Counted from the first letter of the stretch, positions 53,391 to 62,501 are shown. The stretch is DNA of 64,000 nt from JAWLGZ01 sp041690635 (GCA_041690635.1 JAWLGZ010000001.1:248001-312000), one strand, 5' to 3'. Notes: generated by a model from the letters alone, not told the origin. A program made the numbers and translations.

Positions 53391-53861
53391 TTAGACGGCG
53401 GCCCGCTTGACCTCCGCCGCGTCCGCGCGCGTCTGCTGCCGGATGGCCACGCGCTGCACCGTCTCCCGGCTCACCAGCTGGGCCAGGTCGATGCCCTTGA
53501 GGAAGCTGTAAATCTGGTTGCTGAGTTCGCACCAGAGCTCGTGGGTCAGGCACTGTCCGTCCTCCTGACAGTTACCCTTGCCCTCGCAACGCATCGCGTC
53601 GACCTTCTCGTCCACCGCCGTGATCACGTCGGCAACGCAGATCTCGCTCGCCTCGCGGCTCAGGCGGTAACCGCCGCCCGGGCCCCGGGCGCTGTCCACC
53701 AGCCCGTTCTTGCGCAGTTTGGAAAACAGCTGCTCCAGGTAGGAGAGCGAAATGCCCTGGCGCTGGGAGATATCCGCCAGGGTAATGGGCCCTTCCTTGT
53801 AGTGGAGAGCCAGGTCAAGCATTGCGGTAACCGCGTAGCGGCCTTTCGTCGTCAGCCTCAT
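53391..53861 (-). CDS. iscR: Fe-S cluster-responsive regulator IscR
   Basis: Rrf2-family winged-helix repressor, 156 residues. N-terminus MRLTTKGRYAVTAMLDLALH and wing GPGGGYRLSR are standard. The cluster ligands Cys92, Cys98, Cys104 and His107 are all present at canonical positions. It should repress its own operon when clusters are plentiful. A candidate binding site lies upstream. Confidence 0.96.
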   Translation of the reverse strand: MRLTTKGRYAVTAMLDLALHYKEGPITLADISQRQGISLSYLEQLFSKLRKNGLVDSARGPGGGYRLSREASEICVADVITAVDEKVDAMRCEGKGNCQEDGQCLTHELWCELSNQIYSFLKGIDLAQLVSRETVQRVAIRQQTRADAAEVKRAAV

Positions 53862-53912
53862 TGCCTTTTCCCCGAATTACCGAGTAGAGTTGTCGCCTGT
53901 TGTAAGGTAGCA

Positions 53913-53938
53913 ACTACCAACCGTTTTAGTCAACTATT
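53913..53938 (-). promoter_or_regulatory. iscR promoter with type 1 IscR box
   Basis: On the minus strand ATAGTTGACTAAAACGGTTG followed by GTAG fits the type 1 IscR pattern (ATA-S-YY-GACT ... GT-RR-STAT). It contains TTGACT as a -35 (53933-53928). TACCTT at 53909-53904 is a possible -10 after 18 bases. The box overlaps the cysE stop codon, so isc transcription can start independently of cysE. Confidence 0.6.
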
Positions 53939-54756
53939 TATCCGCCGTTTTCCTGAGTCTTTTGTTTTTCGCAACCGGCCCCCTCGCCATCCGACTGGGC
54001 CACGCCGCAGCCGGCCGCCCGGATCTCACACGTCCCCAGCGGCGGTAGCTTGAGCTCGGGCATCTCGGCGCCCAGCTGCTTCATGGCCCCGCACATCTCC
54101 TCCATCTTGGCGTCCATGGCGTGCACATGGTCGAGGATGCAGTTGATGGCGTTGTTGACCGGATCGGGCATGTCCTGCGAGGTACCGTAGGCGTCGAATC
54201 CCATCTTTTCGGCGATGGCCAGGCGGCGCCGCTCCTTTTCGCACTGCGGCGTCACGATGCGGCCGGGGATGCCGACCACCGTGCTCGATTCGGGGATATC
54301 CTTCACCACCACCGCGTTGGAGCCGATGCGCGCCCCGCTGCCGATGGTGATCGGCCCCAGCACCTTGGCGCCCGCCCCGACCACCACGTTGTCGCCGAGG
54401 GTGGGATGGCGCTTGCCCTTTTTCCAGCTGGTGCCGCCCAGGGTGACGCCGTGGTAGAGGGTGCAGTCATCGCCGATGACCGCGGTCTCGCCGATCACCA
54501 CCCCCATGCCGTGGTCGATGAAGAACCGCCGTCCGAGGGTCGCCCCCGGGTGGATCTCGATGCCGGTCATCCAGCGGGCGAAACCGGAGAGGAAGCGCGC
54601 CAGCCAGTGCCAGCCGGCGCCCCACAGGCGATGGGTCATCCGGTGCATCAGGACCGCGTGGAAACCCGGATAGGTGGTGACGATCTCGAACACGCTCCGC
54701 GCTGCCGGATCACGCTCGAAGATGCAGTTGATCTCTTCCCTCAGGCCTTCAAACAT
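53938..54756 (-). CDS. cysE: Serine O-acetyltransferase
   Basis: First committed step of cysteine synthesis: serine plus acetyl-CoA to O-acetylserine. 272 residues. The N-terminal helical domain includes DPAARSVFEIVTTYPGFHAVLMHR. The left-handed beta-helix has IHPGATLGRRFFIDHGMGVVIGETAVIGDDCTLYHGVTLGG. A Cys-rich tail follows (GTCEIRAAGCGVAQSDGEGAGCEKQ), beyond the usual length. Placement next to the cysteine-consuming isc operon is functionally coherent. Confidence 0.95.
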   Translation of the reverse strand: MFEGLREEINCIFERDPAARSVFEIVTTYPGFHAVLMHRMTHRLWGAGWHWLARFLSGFARWMTGIEIHPGATLGRRFFIDHGMGVVIGETAVIGDDCTLYHGVTLGGTSWKKGKRHPTLGDNVVVGAGAKVLGPITIGSGARIGSNAVVVKDIPESSTVVGIPGRIVTPQCEKERRRLAIAEKMGFDAYGTSQDMPDPVNNAINCILDHVHAMDAKMEEMCGAMKQLGAEMPELKLPPLGTCEIRAAGCGVAQSDGEGAGCEKQKTQENGG

Positions 54757-54858
54757 GACGGGTGGAAAATCCTCTCGGTACGAAAAGGGCTGGGTGATAT
54801 CCGATGGATCCGATAGGGCTTAATTCTCGCATATTCAGGAAGGCACCGGGGCGGGCGC

Positions 54859-55650
54859 TTACCGCGGCTCGTCCGCCTCGCCCTCCTTCTGTTTCACCGC
54901 CCGGGTGGAGGCGGTCAAAACGCCACGCAGTATATTGAGTTCGACCCGATTCGGGCGGGCACGTTTAAAAAGCCGGCGCAGCCGCTGCATGACCTGGCGC
55001 GGATTGGCGGGATCGAGAAAGCCGATCGCAACCAGCGTCCGTTCCAGATGGTCGAAGAGCCCGGCCAGTTCACCGGCGGTGGCGAGCGGTTCCTCGGTGG
55101 TGCGGGGGGGCTCCGCCCCCGCAGCCTGGCGCAGCTCGTAGGCGATCACCTGTACCGCGGCCGCGATGTTGAGCGAGCCGAAGTCGGGATTGGTCGGGAT
55201 GTGCACCAGATAATTGCAGCGGCCGAGCTCCGCATTGCTGAGCCCCGAGTCTTCGCGGCCGAACACCACCGCCACGGTTTCATCGGGTGCGGCGGCCAGG
55301 GCGCCGCATTGACGGGGATCGACCAGCGGCCACGCCAGCTGCCGCATTCGGGCACTGGCCCCGAACACCAGTGTGCGATCGGCCAGGGCCTCATCGAGGG
55401 AGGGGACCACCTGCGCCCGGCACAGCAGGTCGTCGGCGCCGGAGGCGCGGGAGGTCGCCTCCGCATGGGGAAACGGGGCACGGGGGCTGACCAGCCAAAG
55501 GTCCGAGAGCCCCATGGTCTTCATGGCGCGGGCGACCGCCCCGATGTTGCCGGGGTGTGAGGTTTCAACCAGTACGATGCGTATGTGGGAGAGGTCCAAA
55601 AGGCTGCTCTTTTCGTGTCGAAGGTTATCGGGCCGGATTGAAACCGGCAT
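54859..55650 (-). CDS. trmJ: tRNA (cytidine/uridine-2'-O-)-methyltransferase TrmJ
   Basis: SPOUT-class enzyme methylating the ribose at position 32 of tRNA, 263 residues from 55650. Signature stretches are IRIVLVETSHPGNIGAVARAMKTMGLSDLWLVSPRAPFP, VVFGREDSGLSNAELGRCNYLVHIPTNPDFGSLNIAAAVQVIAYEL (knot region). A C-terminal basic extension ends near RAVKQKEGEADEPR. The true start may be a few codons downstream. Divergent from suhB. Confidence 0.94.
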   Translation of the reverse strand: MPVSIRPDNLRHEKSSLLDLSHIRIVLVETSHPGNIGAVARAMKTMGLSDLWLVSPRAPFPHAEATSRASGADDLLCRAQVVPSLDEALADRTLVFGASARMRQLAWPLVDPRQCGALAAAPDETVAVVFGREDSGLSNAELGRCNYLVHIPTNPDFGSLNIAAAVQVIAYELRQAAGAEPPRTTEEPLATAGELAGLFDHLERTLVAIGFLDPANPRQVMQRLRRLFKRARPNRVELNILRGVLTASTRAVKQKEGEADEPR

Positions 55651-55722
55651 TTCGCAGCCACCTGGGGCGAAATGCAGGTTAAAATACACGGCCCTCCCAT
55701 CCAGCAGAATTCCGGAAAGCCG

Positions 55723-56526
55723 ATGCACCCGATGCTCAACATCGCCATCCGCGCCGCGCGCCGCGGCGGCGACATTATCGCCCGTTCCGTCGAGCATGTG
55801 GACCGGCTGACCGTCACCAGCAAGGCGCGCAACGATTTCGTCAGTGATGTGGACCGGACCGCAGAGGCGGAGATCATCCAGATCCTGCGCAAGGCCTACC
55901 CCAGCCACGGTGTCCTCGCCGAGGAGGGCGGCCGCCAGAGTGGCGACGACTATTGCTGGATCATCGACCCGCTCGACGGCACCACCAACTTCCTGCATGG
56001 CTTCCCGCAGTTCGCCGTCTCCATCGCCCTGGAGCACAAGGGCAAGATCGAACAGGCGGTGATCTACGATCCCATGAGCCAGGACCTGTTCACCGCCACC
56101 CGCGGCGGCGGCGCCCAGCTCAACGGTCGCCGCATTCGCGTGGCCCCCCGGCGCAATCTCGAAGGGGCGCTGGTCGGGACCGGTTTCCCGTTCCGCAACG
56201 AGGAGCTGGTGGAGCCCTACTTCGCCACCTTCAAGGCCATTTACACCGGCACCGGCATTGCCGATGTACGCCGCGCCGGCTCCGCCGCCCTCGACCTCGC
56301 CTACGTGGCGGCCGGCCGGCTGGACGGTTTCTGGGAGTTCGGCCTGCAGCCCTGGGATATCGCCGCCGGCGCCCTGCTCGTCCTGGAGGCGGGCGGACTG
56401 GTCGGCGATTTCGCCGGCGGACACAACTACCTGAAGAGCGGCAACGTCATCGCCGGCAACCCGAAGGTGTTTGCCGCCATGGTTAAGACCATCACCCCCG
56501 CCCTGCCGCCTGCGCTGCGCCGCTAA
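55723..56526 (+). CDS. suhB: Inositol-1-monophosphatase SuhB
   Basis: Mg2+-dependent phosphatase that in enterics also joins the rRNA antitermination complex. 267 residues from 55723 (MHPMLNIAIRAARRGGDII). Metal-binding motifs are LAEEGG, WIIDPLDGTTNFLHGFPQFAVSI and LQPWDIAAGALLVLEAGG. The start is chosen because it gives the standard N-terminus and GGAAAG is close upstream. Confidence 0.96.
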   Translation: MHPMLNIAIRAARRGGDIIARSVEHVDRLTVTSKARNDFVSDVDRTAEAEIIQILRKAYPSHGVLAEEGGRQSGDDYCWIIDPLDGTTNFLHGFPQFAVSIALEHKGKIEQAVIYDPMSQDLFTATRGGGAQLNGRRIRVAPRRNLEGALVGTGFPFRNEELVEPYFATFKAIYTGTGIADVRRAGSAALDLAYVAAGRLDGFWEFGLQPWDIAAGALLVLEAGGLVGDFAGGHNYLKSGNVIAGNPKVFAAMVKTITPALPPALRR

Positions 56527-56660
56527 CCGCTCCCCAAAAAACCAGCCGATCGGTGCAATAGGATTGCGGCCTACGCGAAAAAGCGGCTTTCTCCTCAAGG
56601 TTCCGGCGCAGCGTCCGAAATAGGAGGGTGTACCCTTCAGAAGAACAGCGGGGAAGCGGA

Positions 56661-56885
56661 ATGCGGGAGATAAACGGGGTAAGTGCGCTGGAGATGACCA
56701 TGCGCGATGTCATGGCCGGGCTCGAGGACATGGCGACCGATTTCGCTTACGCCAGCGCGCCGGACTGCTTCGAGATCCTCGCCATCGAGGCACCGGAGGT
56801 TACGCCCGAACCGCTTGTCGAACGCCCGTTGACCACACCGGCCCCGGTCATCTCCCTTGCCGAGGTGCGCCGCAAGGTCGCCTGA
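56661..56885 (+). CDS. Small protein of unknown function
   Basis: A 74-residue acidic protein (MREINGVSALEMTMRDVMAG ... CFEILAIEAPEV ... ISLAEVRRKVA). It contains no membrane segment and no family I recognise. GGGGAAGCGG precedes the ATG at 56661; a GTG at 56628 would add 11 residues. It stands between suhB and the convergent secF. Composition is protein-like, but the evidence for translation is limited. Confidence 0.4.
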   Translation: MREINGVSALEMTMRDVMAGLEDMATDFAYASAPDCFEILAIEAPEVTPEPLVERPLTTPAPVISLAEVRRKVA

Positions 56886-56961
56886 AAACCTCTTTGCCAC
56901 GGGATCTGGGCGATCCCCATGCGGGATGGTGCCTGCCTGGAACCGCGGCCGATGGGCGCCT

Positions 56962-57897
56962 TTACGGCGCCTCGTCCAGCTCCGCACCCTCCTTTTTCAC
57001 CGGCATCAGATCCTCCTTGCTGATACCCAGCGCCAGCGCGGCAGAGCTGGCCACATAGATGGAGGAGTAGGTACCCACCACGATACCGACGATGAGGGCG
57101 GTGGCGAACCCGTGGATCAGCTCGCCGCCGACGAAGAACAGCGCCAACAGCACCAGCAGGGTGGTGAACGAGGTCATCAAGGTGCGCGACAGGGTCTGGT
57201 TGATGGAGGCGTTGACCACCTCCATCGGCGCACCCTTGCGCATGGTGCGGAAGTTCTCGCGGATGCGGTCGAACACCACGATGGTGTCGTTGAGGGAGTA
57301 GCCGATCACCGCCAGTACCGCGGCCAGAATGGTCAGGTCGAAGTCGAGCTGCAGCAGCGAGAAGAACCCGAGCGTCAGCACCACGTCATGGACCAGGGCG
57401 GCGACCGCACCGAGAGAGAAACGGTACTCGAAGCGCAGGGTGACGTAGAGGAGGATGGCACCCAGGGCGAACAGCATCGCCAGGCCGCCCTTCTCGGTCA
57501 GCTCCTCACCCACCTGCGGCCCGACGAACTCCACTCGGCGCATCTCGACACTGTCGTCCGACAGGCGCAGCACGGTGAGCAACTCCTCACTCACCTGGGC
57601 GCTGGAGAACCCCTCGCGCGGCGCGATGCGAATCAGCACGTCGCGGGCGGTGCCGAAGTGCTGCACCACCGCCTCACCGTACCCTGCCTCATCCAGCGCG
57701 GAGCGCACCGGGCCCAGTTCCACCGGGTGGGTGTAACCCACCTCCAGCAGCGTACCGCCGGTGAAGTCGATACCGAAGTTGAGCCCGCGCACCACCAGTG
57801 AACCGACGGAGATCACCATCAGCACGATGGAGACGATCGCGGCCGTGCGGCCCCACTTGAGGAAGTCGATGCGGGTCTGTCGCTTGAAGAATTCCAT
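56962..57897 (-). CDS. secF: Protein translocase subunit SecF
   Basis: Six-helix RND-like subunit of SecDF, 311 residues. Motifs are NFGIDFTGGTLLEVGY, YSLNDTIVVFDRIRENFR and the IGVVGTYSSIYVASSAALA-like last helix. With SecD it uses the proton gradient to complete export. It starts 10 bases after the secD stop. Confidence 0.96.
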   Translation of the reverse strand: MEFFKRQTRIDFLKWGRTAAIVSIVLMVISVGSLVVRGLNFGIDFTGGTLLEVGYTHPVELGPVRSALDEAGYGEAVVQHFGTARDVLIRIAPREGFSSAQVSEELLTVLRLSDDSVEMRRVEFVGPQVGEELTEKGGLAMLFALGAILLYVTLRFEYRFSLGAVAALVHDVVLTLGFFSLLQLDFDLTILAAVLAVIGYSLNDTIVVFDRIRENFRTMRKGAPMEVVNASINQTLSRTLMTSFTTLLVLLALFFVGGELIHGFATALIVGIVVGTYSSIYVASSAALALGISKEDLMPVKKEGAELDEAP

Positions 57898-57907
57898 GAT
57901 CAGCCCT

Positions 57908-59764
57908 TCAGATTGAGAGTCCGCGCAGCCGCTTGCCGCCCCAAGCCAGGTTCACCACCGCCCGGGTACCGAGAATGGCGGTGAACATGGAGGTGATGAT
58001 GCCGATGGAGAGGGTCACGGCGAATCCCTTGATCGGCCCGGTACCGAAGGCGAACAGTACGAAGGCGGCGATCAGGGTGGTGATGTTGGCATCGGCGATG
58101 GTGGAGAACGCCTTCGCGTAGCCGGAGTGGATACTCGCCTGGGGCGAGTTGCCATTGCGCAACTCCTCGCGGATACGCTCGAAGATGAGCACGTTTGCGT
58201 CCACCGCCATACCCACCGTGAGCACGATGCCGGCGATGCCGGGCAGTGTGAGCGTGGCCTGGAACAGGGAGAGCACCGCCACGATCAGCACCAGGTTGGT
58301 GGCGAGTGCCAGGTTGGCCACCAGACCGAACTTGCGGTAGTAGAAGGCCATGAAGCCGAGCACCAGAGCGAAACCGATCATCACCGAGCGGAAGCCCTGA
58401 TCGATGTTGTCCTGACCGAGGCTGGGACCGATGGTCCGCTCCTCGACGATCTCCATCGGTGCGGCGAGCGCGCCGGCGCGCAGCAGCAGCGCCAGGTTGC
58501 GCGCCTCCTCGGTGCTGTCGAGGCCGGTGGTCTGGAACCGCTTGCTGAAGTGCTCACGAATCACCGCAACGCTGATCACCTCTTCGGTGCGGCGGGTGAA
58601 GCGCTTCGGCTCACCGCCCACCATGCGGGTCTCGGTGCGGTTCTCGATGAACACCACCGCCATCCGCGTACCGACGTTGTCGCGGGTGACGTCGCTCATC
58701 TTGCGCGCGCCTTGGCCGTTCAGGGTCACCGACACCTGCGGCCCGCCGCTCTGCTGGTCAATGCCGGAGGCTGCGTCCACGATCTCGTCACCGGTGACGA
58801 TGATGTCCCGCTTGAGCAGGACGGGCTGCCCCTCGCGGTCGAAATAGAGCCGTGACGCGGGGGGGATGCGCCCGGCCAGCGCGGCCTCGACATCGCCCTG
58901 CTCATCCACCAGGCGGTATTCCAGGGTCGCGGTCGCACCGAGGATATCCTTGGCGCGGGCGGTATCCTGCACACCGGGCAGCTGTACCACGATGCGCTCG
59001 TCGCCCTGACGCTGGATCACCGGCTCCGCCACACCGATCTCGTTGACCCGGTTACGCAGTGTGGTGATGTTCTGCTTCAGGGCGAAGTCCCGTACCTCGC
59101 GCAGTTCCTGCTCGCTGATGCGTGCACTCAGGAAGAAGGTGCCCTCCCGTTCCTGCTCGGCGAGTTCGAGGGCGCGGTATTCGCGTGCAATCACGTCGGC
59201 CGCCCGACTCCGCTCTTCGGCATCACGGAACTTGACGGAGACGGCGCCGGCCTCCTGGCCGATGGTGAGATAGCGGACCCGCTTCTCTCGGAGCAGGGTA
59301 CGCAGGTCGCCCACATAGCGTTCGACCGCCTGCGTCTGCGCCGCGTCCATGTCCACCTCCATGAGGAAGTGCACACCGCCGCGCAGGTCGAGACCGAGAT
59401 ACATCGGCAGCGCACCGAGCGAATCCAGCCAGTCCGGGGTCGCCGGGGCCAGGTTGAGCGCCACCGTGTAGTCACGGCCGAGGGCGCTCTGCACCGCCTC
59501 GTAGGCCCGCAGTTGGGCATCGGTGTTGTCGAACCGGACCAGCAGCATCTCCTCGCCCAGTTCGGCGCGGCGCGCCTCGATGGCAGACCCGGCAAGCGCC
59601 GTCTGCACCCGATCGAGGGTGGCGGGGGTGAGTTCCGCCCCACGGCCGGTGGCGGAGATCTGAAGCGCCGGTTCATCGCCGTAGAGATTCGGCAGTGCGT
59701 AGATCGCCCCGACCAGCAGGACGGCCACCAGCAGAATGTACTTCCAGAGCGGATATCTGTTCAT
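57908..59764 (-). CDS. secD: Protein translocase subunit SecD
   Basis: 618-residue translocase accessory protein. An N-terminal helix (YPLWKYILLVAVLLVGAIYALPN) leads to the large periplasmic P1 domain, starting LDLRGGVHFLMEVDMDAAQ. Five C-terminal helices follow, with GMAVDANVLIFERIREELRNG. No obvious Shine-Dalgarno sits before the ATG; a perfect hairpin lies just upstream. Confidence 0.97.
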   Translation of the reverse strand: MNRYPLWKYILLVAVLLVGAIYALPNLYGDEPALQISATGRGAELTPATLDRVQTALAGSAIEARRAELGEEMLLVRFDNTDAQLRAYEAVQSALGRDYTVALNLAPATPDWLDSLGALPMYLGLDLRGGVHFLMEVDMDAAQTQAVERYVGDLRTLLREKRVRYLTIGQEAGAVSVKFRDAEERSRAADVIAREYRALELAEQEREGTFFLSARISEQELREVRDFALKQNITTLRNRVNEIGVAEPVIQRQGDERIVVQLPGVQDTARAKDILGATATLEYRLVDEQGDVEAALAGRIPPASRLYFDREGQPVLLKRDIIVTGDEIVDAASGIDQQSGGPQVSVTLNGQGARKMSDVTRDNVGTRMAVVFIENRTETRMVGGEPKRFTRRTEEVISVAVIREHFSKRFQTTGLDSTEEARNLALLLRAGALAAPMEIVEERTIGPSLGQDNIDQGFRSVMIGFALVLGFMAFYYRKFGLVANLALATNLVLIVAVLSLFQATLTLPGIAGIVLTVGMAVDANVLIFERIREELRNGNSPQASIHSGYAKAFSTIADANITTLIAAFVLFAFGTGPIKGFAVTLSIGIITSMFTAILGTRAVVNLAWGGKRLRGLSI

Positions 59765-59777
59765 GGGCTTTAATCGA

Positions 59778-59804
59778 CGACGGCCCGGGAGAACCGGGCC
59801 GTCG
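59778..59804 (-). promoter_or_regulatory. Intercistronic stem-loop between yajC and secD
   Basis: A perfect 11-base-pair stem CGACGGCCCGG / CCGGGCCGTCG has the loop GAGAA. It ends 13 bases before the secD start and lacks a T-run, so it is not a standard terminator. On the mRNA it would sit where ribosomes must load for secD, and may set the SecD:YajC ratio. Confidence 0.6.
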
Positions 59805-59822
59805 AGAGCGAACTACTCCACG

Positions 59823-60155
59823 TCAGAGGGATTTCATGGTGCCCTTGGGCATGACGGAGGCGATCATCTGCCGCTGCACCTTGACCCGTGTATTCTCGGT
59901 CAACTCCACTTCGATAAAGTTCTCGCCGACCTCGGTGATTTTGCCCAGCAGGCCACCATTGGTGACTATCTCGTCGCCTTTGGCCAGCTCGGACACCATC
60001 TTTCGATGCTCCTTGGCGCGCTTGGATTGCGGCCGGATGAGCAGGAAGTAGAAAACAACGAACAGGATGATGAACGGCAGCAGCGCCCCCAGGAGGCCAG
60101 GTTCCTGCTGTGCCGGAGCGGCCTGGGCCCAGGCGTCGGAGATGAAGAAGCTCAT
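59823..60155 (-). CDS. yajC: Preprotein translocase accessory protein YajC
   Basis: 110-residue single-span membrane protein associated with SecDF. MSFFISDAWAQAAPAQQE, the helix LLPFIILFVVFYFLLIRPQSKRAKEH and KGDEIVTNGGLLGKITEV are diagnostic. Order tgt-yajC-secD-secF is conserved. Confidence 0.97.
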   Translation of the reverse strand: MSFFISDAWAQAAPAQQEPGLLGALLPFIILFVVFYFLLIRPQSKRAKEHRKMVSELAKGDEIVTNGGLLGKITEVGENFIEVELTENTRVKVQRQMIASVMPKGTMKSL

Positions 60156-60220
60156 GGCGAATCCTTCTACTCGTTTGTTCTGAAAGGGTTATGGACGGCG
60201 ACTCCGCCCGGCGCCGCACA

Positions 60221-61336
60221 TTATGGCACAGCCCGGGAGTCAGATGCGCGCCGGCCGCGGAAGTCGCGCACCCAGGCGTCGAGATCACCCCCGTCGATGG
60301 CCGCCCGCACTCCACGCATAAGCTCCTGGTAATAATAGAGGTTGTGAATCGTGTTGAGCCGCGCCCCCAGAATTTCCCCCGCCCGGTGCAGGTGGCGCAG
60401 ATAGGCCCGGCTGTAGTTCCGGCAGGTGTAACAGCCACACCGATCATCCAGTGGCCGGGTGTCCATCCGATACTGGGCGTTGCGGATGCGGACCACCCCC
60501 TCGCTGGTGAACAGATGGCCGTTGCGGGCGTTGCGGGTCGGCAGCACACAGTCGAACATGTCCACCCCGCGCAGCACCGCCTCGACGATATCCTCCGGCG
60601 TTCCCACCCCCATCAGGTAGCGGGGCCGCTCCTGCGGCATCGCCGGGCCCAGCGCCTCCAGGGTCGCCAGCATCTCCTCCTTCGGCTCGCCCACCGAGAG
60701 CCCACCGATGGCGTAGCCGTCGAAGCCGATCTCCGTCAGCCCCGCCAGCGACGCCTGGCGCAGGTGGGGATACATCCCGCCCTGGACGATACCGAACAGG
60801 GCGTTGGGGTTGTCCCCATGGGCCTCCTTGCTTCGACGCGCCCAGCGCAGGGACAGTTCCATCGACTCCCGGGCCTGGCGCTCGGTGGCCGGATAGGGGG
60901 TGCACTCGTCGAAGATCATGACGATGTCGGAGCCGAGCGCCCGCTGCACCGCCATCGACTCCTCCGGCCCCATGAACACCCGCGAGCCGTCCACCGGCGA
61001 CTGGAAGGTGACCCCTTCTTCCTTAATCTTCCTGAGTTCCCCCAGGCTGAACACCTGAAAGCCCCCCGAGTCTGTCAGGATCGGCCCCTCCCAGTGCATG
61101 AAATCGTGCAGGTCGCCGTGGGCGGCGATCACCTCGGTGCCGGGGCGCAGCATCAAGTGGAAGGTGTTGCCGAGAACGATCTCCGCCCCGAGGCCGCGCA
61201 ACTCCTCCGGGGTCATTGCCTTCACGGTGCCGTAGGTCCCCACCGGCATGAAGGCCGGCGTCTCCACCGTTCCGCGCGCAAAGGTGAGCCGGCCGCGCCG
61301 CGCGGCCCCGTCGGTGGCGAGCAGTTCAAACTTCAT
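60221..61336 (-). CDS. tgt: Queuine tRNA-ribosyltransferase (tRNA-guanine transglycosylase)
   Basis: Exchanges G34 for preQ1 in tRNAs, 371 residues from 61336 (MKFELLATDGAARRGRL). Active-site regions are LTDSGGFQVFSLG and GGLSVGEPKEEM. The zinc site is CGCYTCRNYSRAYLRHLHRAGE. Works directly before QueA, which lies upstream in the same direction. Confidence 0.97.
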   Translation of the reverse strand: MKFELLATDGAARRGRLTFARGTVETPAFMPVGTYGTVKAMTPEELRGLGAEIVLGNTFHLMLRPGTEVIAAHGDLHDFMHWEGPILTDSGGFQVFSLGELRKIKEEGVTFQSPVDGSRVFMGPEESMAVQRALGSDIVMIFDECTPYPATERQARESMELSLRWARRSKEAHGDNPNALFGIVQGGMYPHLRQASLAGLTEIGFDGYAIGGLSVGEPKEEMLATLEALGPAMPQERPRYLMGVGTPEDIVEAVLRGVDMFDCVLPTRNARNGHLFTSEGVVRIRNAQYRMDTRPLDDRCGCYTCRNYSRAYLRHLHRAGEILGARLNTIHNLYYYQELMRGVRAAIDGGDLDAWVRDFRGRRASDSRAVP

Positions 61337-61342
61337 GTGAGA

Positions 61343-61420
61343 AGTCTCAAGTGGCAAGTTCCAGGTTACAAGCGGCCATTCTTTTCATTGGCCACTTGCA
61401 ACTTTTGACTCGCGACCGGG
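61343..61420. repeat. Heptamer-like repeats at the queA-tgt junction
   Basis: AAGTGGC, AAGTTCC, AGGTTAC, AAGCGGC in a row (61346-61376) face an inverted set, GGCCACTTGCAAC (61391-61403). The arms GTTACAAGCGGCCA and TGGCCACTTGCAAC can pair with two mismatches. The inverted half overlaps the 3' end of queA and encodes its last residues. Confidence 0.7.
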
Positions 61421-62434
61421 TAGAAGAAACATCGCGTCCCCGTAACTGAAAAACCGGTAGCGCTCAGCGACCGCGTGGCGGTACGCCTCCAGAATCGCCT
61501 CCCGCCCCGCGAAGGCCGACACCAGCATCAGCAGCGTCGATTCCGGCAGGTGGAAGTTGGTCAACAGCGCATCCACCACCCGGAAGCGGTAACCGGGTGA
61601 GATGAATATATCGGTCTCCCCGCCCCCTGCGCGCAGCTCACCGCCCTGGGCGGCACTCTCGAGCGCCCGCACCGCCGTGGTCCCCACCGCCACCACCCGG
61701 CCACCGCGCGCACGGGTATGCTGGACCGCCTCCACCACCGCCTCCGGCACCTCGAACCACTCCTGGTGCATCCGGTGGTCACGGATGTCATCCACCCGTA
61801 CCGGCTGGAAGGTTCCCGCCCCCACATGCAGGGTGACGAACACCCGCTTGATACCGCGCTCCGCCAGCCTGTTCAGCAGCGTGTCATCGAAGTGCAGCCC
61901 GGCGGTGGGTGCCGCCACCGCCCCGGCCCGGCGGGCGTACACGGTCTGATACCGCTCCGCATCGACCGCCTCCGCCTCGCGGCGGATATAGGGCGGCAGC
62001 GGCATCCGCCCGTGGCGGACCAACACCTCCGGTACCGGTTCCGGAAAACGCAGGACAAACAGATCGCCCTCGCGTCCCTCCACCTCGACCTCCACCGCCC
62101 CTTCCAGCAACAGCGAAACGCCGGGGCGGGGCGATTTACTCGCTCGCACGTGGGCCAGTGCCCGGTGGGGGTCTGAAGTCACCCGCTCCACCAGCACCTC
62201 CACCCGCCCGCCGCTCGCCTTGGCGCCGAACAGGCGCGCCGGCATGACGCGGGTGTCGTTCAACACCAGCAGGTCACCGGGATTCAGGAGGTCGATCAGA
62301 TCAGAAAAACGCAGGTCCCGCCGCTCCCCACTCGCCCCGTCCAGAAACAGCAGCCGGCTCGCCCCCCGCTCGGCGGGCGGCGTCTGGGCGATCAGCTCCT
62401 CGGGAAGATCAAAGTGGAAGTCGCGGCGGTGCAT
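61385..62434 (-). CDS. queA: S-adenosylmethionine:tRNA ribosyltransferase-isomerase
   Basis: Makes epoxyqueuosine in tRNA after Tgt, 349 residues. Standard stretches are DFHFDLPEELIAQTPPAERGASRLLFLD, NDTRVMPARLFG, AAPTAGLHFDD, LHVGAGTFQPVR and the C-terminal FHLPESTLLMLVSAFAGREAIL, RYRFFSYGDAMFLLPG. The final ESKVASGQ after this conserved end is encoded by an intergenic repeat. Confidence 0.96.
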   Translation of the reverse strand: MHRRDFHFDLPEELIAQTPPAERGASRLLFLDGASGERRDLRFSDLIDLLNPGDLLVLNDTRVMPARLFGAKASGGRVEVLVERVTSDPHRALAHVRASKSPRPGVSLLLEGAVEVEVEGREGDLFVLRFPEPVPEVLVRHGRMPLPPYIRREAEAVDAERYQTVYARRAGAVAAPTAGLHFDDTLLNRLAERGIKRVFVTLHVGAGTFQPVRVDDIRDHRMHQEWFEVPEAVVEAVQHTRARGGRVVAVGTTAVRALESAAQGGELRAGGGETDIFISPGYRFRVVDALLTNFHLPESTLLMLVSAFAGREAILEAYRHAVAERYRFFSYGDAMFLLPGRESKVASGQ

Positions 62435-62501
62435 GGGCGGCGGATGATAGCAGAATCCCGCCCCGCCACCGGATACGGGTGATTCCGCCCGCCGCTTTCT
62501 C

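Noticed and set aside
55651..56598. N-terminal extension of trmJ
   Set aside because: These codons are antisense to suhB and unlike any methyltransferase; TrmJ begins near 55650.
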